Below, in pieces: positions 17,437 through 25,519 of a stretch of 64,000 nt of DNA. The notes below the pieces were generated by a model. The model was not told where the DNA came from. It did no database searches and saw only the letters and a list, made by a program, of their open reading frames with translations. How positions within the stretch are numbered: position 1 is the stretch's first letter; each line of letters opens with the position of its first letter. The translations under genes were made by a program, and so were the position numbers. This DNA comes from Maridesulfovibrio sp. (lineage in GTDB: Bacteria > Desulfobacterota > Desulfovibrionia > Desulfovibrionales > Desulfovibrionaceae): assembly GCF_963666665.1 (NCBI RefSeq), contig NZ_OY762999.1:663501-727500 (forward strand), written 5' to 3'.

Positions 17437-18495
17437 ATGAAAAAATTGATCAATGATGTGGAAAATGTGGTTAAGGAACAGCTTGAGGGTATGGCCCTCG
17501 CTCACCCCGAACTGAAAGTTAACTACGATCCCTACTACGTAGTACGTGAAGATGCTCCCGTTAAAGGGAAAGTCGCCATCGTATCCGGCGGCGGTTCCGG
17601 CCACGAACCCATGCATGGAGGTTTCGTCGGTAAAGGTATGCTCGACGGCGCCTGCCCCGGTGAAGTTTTTACTTCTCCCACCCCTGACCAGATGTACGAA
17701 TGCGCCAAGGCCGTAGACAGCGGTGCCGGCGTTCTTTTTATGGTTAAGAACTACACTGGTGACGTAATGAACTTTGAAGCTGCAGCCGAGCTGGTTGCAA
17801 GTGAAGGCATCAAAGTCCAGAATATTTTGATTGATGATGACGTAGCCGTTAAGGACAGTCTCTATACCGCAGGTAGACGCGGTGTTGGTACCACTGTTCT
17901 GGCTGAAAAAATTGTCGGTGCGGCTGCCGAAGCAGGTTACGACCTTGAAAAATGCTCCGATCTTTGCCGTAAGGTCAACCAGTACGGCCGTTCTTTCGGC
18001 GTAGCCCTGACTTCCTGCACCGTGCCTGCAGCAGGCAAACCCACCTTCGAACTTGGTGAAGACGAAGTTGAAATGGGTATCGGTATACATGGCGAACCCG
18101 GTATTGAGCGTATGCCTCTTAAGTCTGTCGATGAAATGACCCAGTACGCAGCTGAGCAGATTATTGACGATCCCGCATACAGCCGCACTGTCCGTGAGTG
18201 GAACGGCAGCGAATGGGAAGATAAAAAACTCACCGATGAGCCTTTTGCCAAGGGTGACAATGTTATCGCGTTCGTTAACAGCATGGGTGGAACCCCTGTT
18301 TCCGAACTCTACGCTGTGTACAGAAAGCTTGATGAAGTCTGCAAAGCCAAGGGAATCAATATTGTCCGTAACCTGATCGGACCTTACATCACTTCACTGG
18401 AAATGCAGGGCTTCTCAATCACCTTGCTTAAGGTTGATGATGAAATGCTTAAGTTCTGGGATGCTCCTGCACAGACTCCCGGTTTTGTTCGCTAG
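17437..18495 (+). CDS. dhaK: Dihydroxyacetone kinase subunit DhaK
   Basis: PTS-dependent dihydroxyacetone kinase, substrate-binding subunit, 352 residues (E. coli 356). It holds dihydroxyacetone as a hemiaminal on a His; the expected IGIHGEPG motif is present near residue 215. The N-terminal VSGGGSGHEP motif binds substrate. The ATG at 17437 follows AGAGGTGA; the in-frame GTG at 17425 lies within that site. First gene of dhaK-dhaL-dhaM, which together convert dihydroxyacetone to its phosphate at the expense of PEP. Confidence 0.96.
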   Translation: MKKLINDVENVVKEQLEGMALAHPELKVNYDPYYVVREDAPVKGKVAIVSGGGSGHEPMHGGFVGKGMLDGACPGEVFTSPTPDQMYECAKAVDSGAGVLFMVKNYTGDVMNFEAAAELVASEGIKVQNILIDDDVAVKDSLYTAGRRGVGTTVLAEKIVGAAAEAGYDLEKCSDLCRKVNQYGRSFGVALTSCTVPAAGKPTFELGEDEVEMGIGIHGEPGIERMPLKSVDEMTQYAAEQIIDDPAYSRTVREWNGSEWEDKKLTDEPFAKGDNVIAFVNSMGGTPVSELYAVYRKLDEVCKAKGINIVRNLIGPYITSLEMQGFSITLLKVDDEMLKFWDAPAQTPGFVR

Positions 18496-18527
18496 GCTTA
18501 AATTTGCTTAATTATTAGTTTAAAATG

Positions 18528-18559
18528 CGCAGGCGTGGGAGTTCTCTTTCACGTCTGCG
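18528..18559. other. Hairpin between dhaK and dhaL
   Basis: A 14-bp stem with some G-U pairs (CGCAGGCGTG...CACGTCTGCG) and a TTCT loop. It is not followed by a T-tract. It lies 33 nt after the dhaK stop and 125 nt before dhaL. Confidence 0.65.
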
Positions 18560-18684
18560 TTCCAGTTTTAGAAATAAGACCTCTTTTTAAAGAGTCTTTC
18601 CGGGCTGACGCTGTTATCGTATATGCCCACCGTAATTTTAACCTGACCCAGTTTTTAATGGCGTCATCTTTTGGAGGATAGAAA

Positions 18685-19314
18685 ATGTCCATGAACAAAG
18701 CTCAACTTATTGCATGGTTCGGAAAGCTTAACGAAGTTTACGCCGACAAAAAAGAATACCTCACTGAACTCGATGCCGCCATCGGTGATGCCGACCACGG
18801 AATCAACATGAACCGCGGTTTCGGCAAGGTAATGGAAAAGCTGCCCACCGTAGAAGCAAAAGATATCGGCACTATCCTTAAGACTGTCGGCATGACTCTC
18901 ATGTCCAGCGTTGGCGGTGCCAGCGGTCCCCTGTATGGTACTTTTTGGATGAAGGGCGGCATGATCATGGGTGGTAAGGAAGAACTCAGTTCCGAAGATT
19001 TCGCTAAAGTTATCGAAGCTGGTGTTGAAGGTATCCTCCAGCGCGGTCGTCCTGATCTTGGTGACAAAACCATGTACGACCTCTGGGCACCTGTTCTCGA
19101 AGTTATCAAAGAGAAGGCCGGAAACGGCGATGATGTTCTCGCCATAGTTGAAGCTGCACTGCCCGTAGGTGAAAAGGCTCTTGCCGATACCATCCCCCTG
19201 CAGGCCAAGAAAGGACGCGCCAGCTATCTTGGCGAACGCTCCATCGGTCATCAGGACCCCGGTGCAACTTCCTCTTACTACATGCTTGAGACCCTGAAAG
19301 AAGTTTTGTCTTAA
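18685..19314 (+). CDS. dhaL: Dihydroxyacetone kinase ADP-binding subunit DhaL
   Basis: A 209-residue subunit that carries a bound ADP as phosphoryl carrier between DhaM and DhaK-bound dihydroxyacetone. The Mg/ADP motif DAAIGDADHG (about 28-37) with three Asp is intact, as is the SSVGGASGPLYGTF loop. Length fits the E. coli protein (210). TTGGAGGATAG precedes the ATG. Confidence 0.96.
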   Translation: MSMNKAQLIAWFGKLNEVYADKKEYLTELDAAIGDADHGINMNRGFGKVMEKLPTVEAKDIGTILKTVGMTLMSSVGGASGPLYGTFWMKGGMIMGGKEELSSEDFAKVIEAGVEGILQRGRPDLGDKTMYDLWAPVLEVIKEKAGNGDDVLAIVEAALPVGEKALADTIPLQAKKGRASYLGERSIGHQDPGATSSYYMLETLKEVLS

Positions 19315-19317
19315 TTT

Positions 19318-19355
19318 ATTATCCCCACCATATTTAAAAATATGGTGGGGATAAT
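19318..19355. other. Perfect 18-bp inverted repeat abutting the dhaM ribosome site
   Basis: Arms 19318-19335 and 19338-19355 are exactly complementary, separated by AA; a real hairpin would open the inner pairs. There is no T-tract on the plus strand. The right arm ends immediately before GGAG (19356-19359), the ribosome site of dhaM. It begins just after the dhaL stop. Control of DhaM dosage or mRNA processing is a reasonable inference. Confidence 0.85.
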
Positions 19356-19365
19356 GGAGTATTAC

Positions 19366-21855
19366 ATGGTAGGATTAGTAATTGTTTCCCATAGCCAGAT
19401 GCTGGCTCAGGGTGTTTTGGAACTGGCTGAGCAGATGACTCGTGGTTCTGTGGTCATGGAAGCCGCAGGCGGCATTGATGATCCGGACAACCCCATCGGT
19501 ACCGACCCTATGAAGGTCATGATGGCCATTGAATCCGTTGCCGCGCAGTCCGAAGACGGCGTTCTGGTCATAATGGACCTTGGCAGCGCGCTTATGAGTG
19601 CTGAAACTGCGCTGGATTTTTTGCCTGATGAGGTCAAGGAAAAGGTTCTGCTTTGTTCCGCTCCTATTGTGGAGGGAACCATGGCTGCGGCAGTGCAGGC
19701 TTCAGTTGGAGCTTCTCTTAAAGAAGTTAGTGCTGAGGCTGGCGCAGCCTTGAATGTGAAGATTGAACAGTTAGCTCCGATTACCGGAGAGAGTGTTCAG
19801 GCTGCCGGTTCTGCGCAGGAAGAAATTTTGGAAGGCGAAGAGGTCAGTTGCGACCTGCTGGTCATTAATAAGATGGGATTGCATGCTCGTCCGGCAGCGA
19901 ACCTTGTTGCCGTGGCCGGTAAATTTCAGTCTACCATTCAGATTAGCAAGGACGATAAGACTGCATCCGGAAAGAGCATCAATCAGGTTGCTTTGCTGGC
20001 AGTCAAGAATGGCGAAATCATTACTGTCACCGCGACCGGACCTGATGCGCAGCAGGCTATTGAAGGCTTGAAGGCTTTGCATGCCGATAATTTTGGTGAG
20101 CGTGATGAAGACGTAACTGAAGTGCTCATGGAAACTGAACCGTGCAAGGTTGGCGGCGAAGGATTTGTTTTCGGTGCTCCGGCATCAACAGGTTATGCCG
20201 TCGGTCCGGTTTATGCCCATCTGGCAACATTGCCCGAAGTGGAGCGGATTGAAGTTTCAGATACTGATGCCGAAGCTAAGCGCCTTGATCAGGCAATAGC
20301 TGCCGCGCTAGCAGATATTCAGGCTTTACAGCGTGAAACTGAAAAGACCGCAGGCAAGGCTAATGCCGCAATTTTTGAAGTGCACGGCTTAATCCTCGGC
20401 GATAAGGATATGCGTGACAACGCTGCGGCCCTTATTTCCGCTGAAAAGGTCAATGCCGAGTTCGCATGGTTTCAGGTCATGTACCAGATGGCTTCTGATT
20501 ACCGGGGACTTGATGATGCCTACATGCAGGCCCGTGCCGCAGACGTTATGGATTGTGGCGGGCGTGTGCTTCGCGTGCTGACCGGAGAAGGTGAGCAGGC
20601 CATAAGGCTTGAACGTGAATCCATCATCGTGGCTCATGATCTTACACCGTCCGATGTTGCCGGAATGGACCCTGAAAAAGTGCTGGGTATTGTTACCGAG
20701 ATAGGTGGGGCAACCTCCCATGCCGCAATTCTGTCTCGTTCCATGGGGATCCCCGCGGTTATAGGCACAGGGGAATGCTTCCAGCAGGTTTCCGATGGTC
20801 AGATGATTGCGCTGGATGGTTTTGAAGGTGTAGTTTGGACCGCACCGGATCAGGACAAGCTGGATGAAATCTCTGCTAAGCGCGATAAGTGGCTGGCTGA
20901 TCGTGAAGAAACCAAGGCTAAAGGTGCTGCCCCGGCCAAGACTGTAGACGGCACTGAAATTATGGTTATGGGTAATATAGGCACCCCCGCTGATGCGCCG
21001 CGTGTGCTCGAATATGGAGCAGAGGGCGTAGGGCTTTTCCGTACCGAGTTCCTTTTTCAGGACCGCGATCAGGAACCGGATGAGCAGGAGCAGTTCGAAG
21101 CATACGTGGAAGCTGCCAAGGCCATGAACGGCAATCCGGTGATCATACGCACCCTTGATATCGGCGGAGATAAGCCGGTTAAATATCTCGATACTCCGGT
21201 TGAAGAGAATCCGTTTCTTGGCGAACGCGGAGTACGTTTCTGCATGGCCCGTCCCGAACTTTTCCGTACTCAGTTGCGTGCTTTATTGCGTGCTGCCAGC
21301 GAGGAAAATATCTGGATCATGTTCCCCATGATTTCCGGGGTGGAAGAGCTTGAAGGTGTGCTCGCATTTCAGGCTGAGGTCCGCGAAGGACTTCTTTCTG
21401 AAGGCGTAAAGATCGCCGATAAGATTAAGACCGGAATCATGATCGAGGTTCCGTCCGCTGTTGCAGAAGCTGAAAAGCTTGGTGCAATCTGCGATTTCTT
21501 CAGTATCGGCACCAATGATCTTACCCAGTACGTTATGGCTGCGGACCGTGGTAACAAGTCTGTTGCCAGGATTTGCGATAGTCTCAATCCTGCTGTCTTG
21601 CGTATGGTCAAAATGACTTGTGATGCCGCTAAGATTTGTGGAATTGAAGTCGGCATGTGTGGTGAGTTGGCCGGGAATCCTAAGGCCTCTGCATTGCTGC
21701 TCGGACTCGGACTTGATGAGCTGAGCATGAGCGGACCTTCCATTCCTGAAGTTAAGGAAGCCATTCGAGCTGTCTCCATGGATGATTGCCGTGCTTTGGC
21801 TGAAAAAGCTTTAGCTGCAAAATCCGGCGATGAAGTCCGTGACTTGTTGAAATAG
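19366..21855 (+). CDS. dhaM: DhaM fused to HPr and complete enzyme I
   Basis: An 829-residue phosphotransferase in three parts: EIIA-Man-like DhaM (1-125, phosphoacceptor His9 in IVSHS), HPr (about 155-240, His173 in GLHARPAA) and enzyme I (about 260-829, His452 in GGATSHAAI). Unlike E. coli DhaM, which ends with only the N-terminal part of enzyme I, this protein retains the PEP-binding C-domain: GVGLFRTEFLF, SIGTNDLTQY and Cys765 in GMCGELAG. One chain could thus pass phosphate from PEP to the ADP of DhaL without general PTS proteins. The ATG at 19366 follows ATGGAG and gives the usual MVGLVIVSHS start. Confidence 0.95.
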   Translation: MVGLVIVSHSQMLAQGVLELAEQMTRGSVVMEAAGGIDDPDNPIGTDPMKVMMAIESVAAQSEDGVLVIMDLGSALMSAETALDFLPDEVKEKVLLCSAPIVEGTMAAAVQASVGASLKEVSAEAGAALNVKIEQLAPITGESVQAAGSAQEEILEGEEVSCDLLVINKMGLHARPAANLVAVAGKFQSTIQISKDDKTASGKSINQVALLAVKNGEIITVTATGPDAQQAIEGLKALHADNFGERDEDVTEVLMETEPCKVGGEGFVFGAPASTGYAVGPVYAHLATLPEVERIEVSDTDAEAKRLDQAIAAALADIQALQRETEKTAGKANAAIFEVHGLILGDKDMRDNAAALISAEKVNAEFAWFQVMYQMASDYRGLDDAYMQARAADVMDCGGRVLRVLTGEGEQAIRLERESIIVAHDLTPSDVAGMDPEKVLGIVTEIGGATSHAAILSRSMGIPAVIGTGECFQQVSDGQMIALDGFEGVVWTAPDQDKLDEISAKRDKWLADREETKAKGAAPAKTVDGTEIMVMGNIGTPADAPRVLEYGAEGVGLFRTEFLFQDRDQEPDEQEQFEAYVEAAKAMNGNPVIIRTLDIGGDKPVKYLDTPVEENPFLGERGVRFCMARPELFRTQLRALLRAASEENIWIMFPMISGVEELEGVLAFQAEVREGLLSEGVKIADKIKTGIMIEVPSAVAEAEKLGAICDFFSIGTNDLTQYVMAADRGNKSVARICDSLNPAVLRMVKMTCDAAKICGIEVGMCGELAGNPKASALLLGLGLDELSMSGPSIPEVKEAIRAVSMDDCRALAEKALAAKSGDEVRDLLK

Positions 21856-21879
21856 TTTTTGATTGTATTCGATAATTCT

Positions 21880-21912
21880 AAAGGCCCGTTCTTTTGCACG
21901 GGCCTTTTCTTT
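21880..21912 (+). terminator. Terminator of the dha operon
   Basis: 9-bp stem AAGGCCCGT/ACGGGCCTT followed by TTCTTTT, 25 nt after the dhaM stop. Confidence 0.85.
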
Positions 21913-22034
21913 TGTGCTGTCGATTTTTGATTAATCTGTCTCTTTTAACCTTTTCATATTTCAGCTAAATAGCATTCTGTCCTATTCTTGTTTTCTCCTT
22001 TTCAAGTAATTTTCCTCATGTTGGAGGTTTGTAT

Positions 22035-22733
22035 ATGAGCGGTTTTATGCGCGGCGTTAAAGCTAATGTTACGCTTTTGCCCAGTGTCGTTGCATATGCA
22101 GGGGTGTTGGGTGTTCTGGCAGCACAGAAGTCCATAAGCTGGACCGATATGATGGCCTTGAACGTCTTCATGTTTGCTGGTTCGGCGCAATTTGTGCTGG
22201 TGGATATGTGGAACGCTCCGCTTCCGGTGCTTGAGATGGCCCTTGCGGTGGTTGTTGTGAACCTGCGTTATGTCCTTATAGGTGCTTCTCTTAAAGATTT
22301 ATTTGCCGGACAGGGGGTGCTGAAACGCTTGGGGATAATGCACTTCGTGGCCGACGAGAACTGGGCCATGACCATGGTTGCGGCTCGCAAGGGGGAGGGT
22401 GATGTGTTCCACCTGCTTGGCGGTGGTGTGCTGCTCATGCTTTTCTGGAGTGCTGGGACTATGGGGGGAATGTACTTCGGTGGATTGATTCCCGATCCTA
22501 AAATACTGGCCCTTGATTTTGCATTTACCGCAGTTTTTACCGCGTTGGCAGTTTCTCTTTGGCAGGGCAGACAGGACGTATTGCCATGGCTGGTAGCCAT
22601 CAGTGCGTCGGTGCTTACCGAGCATTTTGTTCCCGGCAAGTGGTATATTCTGGTCGGCGGCATTCTCGGTGCAGTCTGTGCTGCGTTTATCAATGAAGCT
22701 GAACCAAGCGAAGAAGGGGAAGGAGAGGCATAA
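22035..22733 (+). CDS. azlC: Branched-chain amino-acid exporter large subunit AzlC
   Basis: Inner-membrane protein of 232 residues of the AzlC/YgaZ family, with the N-terminal GFMRGVKANVTLLPSVVAYAGVLG signature and about six or seven hydrophobic segments, plus the conserved HFVADENWAM motif. With AzlD it exports branched-chain or related amino acids. The ATG at 22035 has GGAGG seven nt before it; an earlier TTG at 22029 is rejected. Confidence 0.93.
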   Translation: MSGFMRGVKANVTLLPSVVAYAGVLGVLAAQKSISWTDMMALNVFMFAGSAQFVLVDMWNAPLPVLEMALAVVVVNLRYVLIGASLKDLFAGQGVLKRLGIMHFVADENWAMTMVAARKGEGDVFHLLGGGVLLMLFWSAGTMGGMYFGGLIPDPKILALDFAFTAVFTALAVSLWQGRQDVLPWLVAISASVLTEHFVPGKWYILVGGILGAVCAAFINEAEPSEEGEGEA

Positions 22734-23041
22734 TGGATATTTACAGTCATGAAAATGCGATTCTGGTTATCGCTCTTGCCGCTCTCGCAACTTATTTCAT
22801 GCGCGTGGGCGGTCTGTTGCTGGCCGGATATCTACCTACGGGCGGACGTTTCGGCAGGGTCTTGAAAGCTTTACCCGGTACCATTCTCATCTCTCTTGCC
22901 GCCCCCGGTTTCTTTAATGAAGGCTTGATCGGATTCGCAGGCGGTCTAGTCACCGTAGCGATTACTTTCAAAACTAAAAATGTTTTTCTAGCTATGCTGG
23001 CAGGGATGCTGGTCGTGGCTCTGGGCAGGCAGTTTATTTAA
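22733..23041 (+). CDS. azlD: Branched-chain amino-acid exporter small subunit AzlD
   Basis: A 102-residue membrane protein of the AzlD/YgaH family with three or four helices and the ATYFMRVGG motif near 20-30. Its ATG overlaps the azlC stop codon (TAATG), a sign of coupled translation and equal dosage. It converges on argO, their stop codons overlapping by a few bases. Confidence 0.92.
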   Translation: MDIYSHENAILVIALAALATYFMRVGGLLLAGYLPTGGRFGRVLKALPGTILISLAAPGFFNEGLIGFAGGLVTVAITFKTKNVFLAMLAGMLVVALGRQFI

Positions 23042-23658
23042 ACACTCATGGCCTTTTCAGCCAGATTCCATGCGATAAACCACATGGTCAGGCAGACTGC
23101 GCTATCCAATACCCGCCACGTTACGGCCTTTTTAAACAGTGGTGCAAGAGCCCGTCCGCCGAATCCAAGGGTATAAAACCATACAAAAGATGCGGTCATT
23201 GCTCCGAATCCGAACATGTAACGATCCAGACCGTCATATTGTCCGCTGATTGAACCCAGCATGACTACCGTATCCAGATAAACATGCGGATTAAGCAGAG
23301 TGATGGAAAGGGTCAGCAGGATTATTGATTTCAATCCTGTCTTGGCAACATCTCCGGTTTCCAGATGTCCGCCCTTGATGGCAGAGCGTAAAGATCCGAA
23401 TCCGTACCATGCTAAAAACGCAGCTCCACCCCATGCCGCTGGTTTTAGCAGCATCGGATTTGAGGCGATAAGCTCTCCTGTTCCCAATATCCCCAGTGTA
23501 ATCAGCAGCGCATCACAGATGGCGCAGACAAGGCATATGGTCATATGATGGTTTTTTCTGATGCTCTGGGTAAGCACAAAAGCATTTTGCGCTCCGATGG
23601 CAATGATCAATCCTGCCCCTGTCCCGAAACCCTGCATATATGGAATAAGTGATGACAT
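23038..23658 (-). CDS. argO: LysE/ArgO-family amino-acid exporter
   Basis: A 206-residue exporter with six predicted helices. The N-terminal GFGTGAGLIIAIGAQNAFVL motif is the LysE/ArgO signature. Family members export arginine or lysine. It is divergent from an ArgP-type LysR gene with a shared palindrome, exactly the arrangement of a basic-amino-acid exporter and its regulator. The precise substrate, arginine or lysine, cannot be read from sequence. Confidence 0.9.
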   Translation of the reverse strand: MSSLIPYMQGFGTGAGLIIAIGAQNAFVLTQSIRKNHHMTICLVCAICDALLITLGILGTGELIASNPMLLKPAAWGGAAFLAWYGFGSLRSAIKGGHLETGDVAKTGLKSIILLTLSITLLNPHVYLDTVVMLGSISGQYDGLDRYMFGFGAMTASFVWFYTLGFGGRALAPLFKKAVTWRVLDSAVCLTMWFIAWNLAEKAMSV

Positions 23659-23731
23659 TGTTTGCTCCGTTTGTTTTTCGGGAATATAGGGGGACGATAA
23701 AAATTAGTACAATTAAATATTTTCATTTCTA

Positions 23732-23746
23732 ATAAGTTTAACTTAT
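23732..23746. promoter_or_regulatory. LysR-type (ArgP) operator candidate
   Basis: ATAAGTTTAACTTAT is a 15-bp palindrome about its central T and fits the T-N11-A LysR box (T23733, A23745). It is 10 nt before the argP start and 74 nt before argO, so it can serve autorepression and argO activation. Confidence 0.65.
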
Positions 23747-23755
23747 AGTGTGTGC

Positions 23756-24640
23756 ATGCTTGATAACATTTTTCTGGAAGCACTGGCTGCGGTAATCGAA
23801 GAGGGTGGATTTGATAAGGCTGCACTGAAGCTGAATATTTCCCAATCAGCAGTTTCACAGCGCATACGAAATTTTGAAGAACAATTGGGCCGGGTGCTAG
23901 TGGTCCGGTCCAATCCTCCTGAACCCACAGAGGACGGCCGCAAGCTGATTAAGCACCTGCACACTATCCGGCTTATGGAGCATGACCTGAATGATTCCAT
24001 GGGCCTTAATCCCAGCGGTGAATTTGTGACTTTACCTGTGGGAGTTAACGCGGACAGCCTTGCTACATGGTTTCTGGATGCTCTTGATGGTTTTTTAAAA
24101 GAGCACAATGTGTTGTTTGATTTGTATGTAGATGATGAAAACAGGACCCATGAGATGCTACGTCGGGGGGAGGTTGTAGGCTGCATTGGAACCGTTTCTA
24201 AACCTGTGAAAGGCTGTCGCAGCGATTATCTGGCAACTTTCGATTATCTGTGTTTGAGTACACCTGATTTTTACAAACGTTGGTTTAAAGACGGATTTAA
24301 TCGTGAGTCGGTTGCAAAGGCTCCGGCAGCTGTTTTTAACCGTAAAGATGAAACTCAATCGCAGATGCTGGCAAAAGTTTTTCCGGGTGAATCGGTCGCA
24401 CATCCAATCTTTTATATCCCTTCCACAGAATCCTTTGTTGATATTATCTGTCGTGAACTTGCATACGGTATGGTCCCTGAGTTTCAAGTGGAAGAAGAAC
24501 TGGAGTCCGGGCAATTGATTGAGGTCGTGCCAGAGGGTAGAGTACCTGTTTCGCTTTACTGGCATTCTTGGAATGTTGAAACTACCTTGCTTGAAGGTTT
24601 GCGCCGGGAATTGGTGGGATACTTCAAAAATAAGGCCTAA
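23756..24640 (+). CDS. argP: ArgP/LysG-type LysR regulator
   Basis: A 294-residue LysR-family regulator. The winged helix-turn-helix occupies 1-60 (GGFDKAALKLNISQSAVSQRIRNFEEQLG) and the wing carries VRSNPPEPTEDG, a segment typical of ArgP/IciA/LysG rather than of general LysR proteins. The remaining residues form the effector domain. An in-frame GTG at 23750 precedes the ATG; neither has a clear ribosome site. It should sense lysine or arginine and switch on the divergent exporter. Confidence 0.9.
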   Translation: MLDNIFLEALAAVIEEGGFDKAALKLNISQSAVSQRIRNFEEQLGRVLVVRSNPPEPTEDGRKLIKHLHTIRLMEHDLNDSMGLNPSGEFVTLPVGVNADSLATWFLDALDGFLKEHNVLFDLYVDDENRTHEMLRRGEVVGCIGTVSKPVKGCRSDYLATFDYLCLSTPDFYKRWFKDGFNRESVAKAPAAVFNRKDETQSQMLAKVFPGESVAHPIFYIPSTESFVDIICRELAYGMVPEFQVEEELESGQLIEVVPEGRVPVSLYWHSWNVETTLLEGLRRELVGYFKNKA

Positions 24641-24696
24641 AATTTTGGGTTATTGCACGAATATACTTTAAAATTCATTTTATTTTAATTTTTAAG

Positions 24697-24725
24697 TTGA
24701 CTTCTGTAGGGTGTATCTGTAGTTG
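24697..24725 (+). promoter_or_regulatory. Promoter of tRNA-fMet copy 2
   Basis: TTGACT (24697-24702), 17-bp spacer, TAGTTG (24720-24725). Same geometry as copies 1 and 3 though with a weaker -10. Confidence 0.7.
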
Positions 24726-24740
24726 TTCTCTTCTCAGTGA

Positions 24741-24817
<77 letters not shown>

Positions 24818-24971
24818 CCTATATTTCCGGTCATGACGGGGATGTTTGCGGCAAAAGCCAGTGATGCTTCCAGCTTCAACTTTTTTGACTGAGTTTTGGG
24901 ATTTTGTGTTTAGTGCATGTTTAAATCCTGAAAATATTTGAAAAATAATTTGCAGAATGTTCAACTTGTAG

Positions 24972-25000
24972 TTGACAGCAAATTGCAGAGCATGTAGACA
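24972..25000 (+). promoter_or_regulatory. Promoter of tRNA-fMet copy 3
   Basis: TTGACA (24972-24977), 17-bp spacer, TAGACA (24995-25000), 14 nt before the tRNA. Confidence 0.8.
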
Positions 25001-25014
25001 TGCTCTCACAGTGA

Positions 25015-25091
<77 letters not shown>

Positions 25092-25106
25092 CCATGCTTC
25101 ATCAAA

Positions 25107-25139
25107 AAGACTCAACCGAAAGGTTGGGTCTTTTTTTTT
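25107..25139 (+). terminator. Terminator of tRNA-fMet copy 3
   Basis: 11-bp stem AAGACTCAACC/GGTTGGGTCTT with GAAA loop and a T9 tract. Compared with copy 1, one G-C pair is replaced by A-T on both arms. Confidence 0.93.
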
Positions 25140-25519
25140 GCCCTCATCATCGTTTGAAATGCGAAGGTGGGGATTTTTTTCGGCTTCGCTTCTGCCTCTC
25201 TATCTCGAATGGGAAATCTTTTCGTCATCACGCTGCAATTTATGTTTCAAAATTGGGACATAATTTTCATTATTTTGATCCCTTAGAATTTGTCTATAAT
25301 AAATAATTAATTATTTTAGTATGTTAAATTAAGTTTTTGAGTTATCAGGGAAAAATAAAAAAGTTTCAAATATGTTTATTTTGCCCCTAAACACAGCTGA
25401 AAATCTGTGTTAAGGGGTAAGTATCTATCGGTGTCGATTGCGTATTAGAGTGGGGTATAGGCTGCCTTAAGATTATGATTTTACACTGTTTTTCAATTTA
25501 AATCACGGGAAGGTACGTT
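25140..25519. other. Intergenic region before the DUF4301 gene
   Basis: 380 nt, strongly AT-rich between 25260 and 25380, no gene seen. It holds a stem-loop at 25384-25417 and ends with an ACGGGAAGGTAC ribosome site before the DUF4301 start. Confidence 0.55.
25384..25417. other. Leader stem-loop upstream of the DUF4301 gene
   Basis: Arms CCCCTAAACACAG (25384-25396) and CTGTGTTAAGGGG (25405-25417) pair at 12 of 13 positions around an 8-nt loop. No T-tract follows, and the coding start is 103 nt further on. It could be an operator or a leader structure. Confidence 0.5.
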
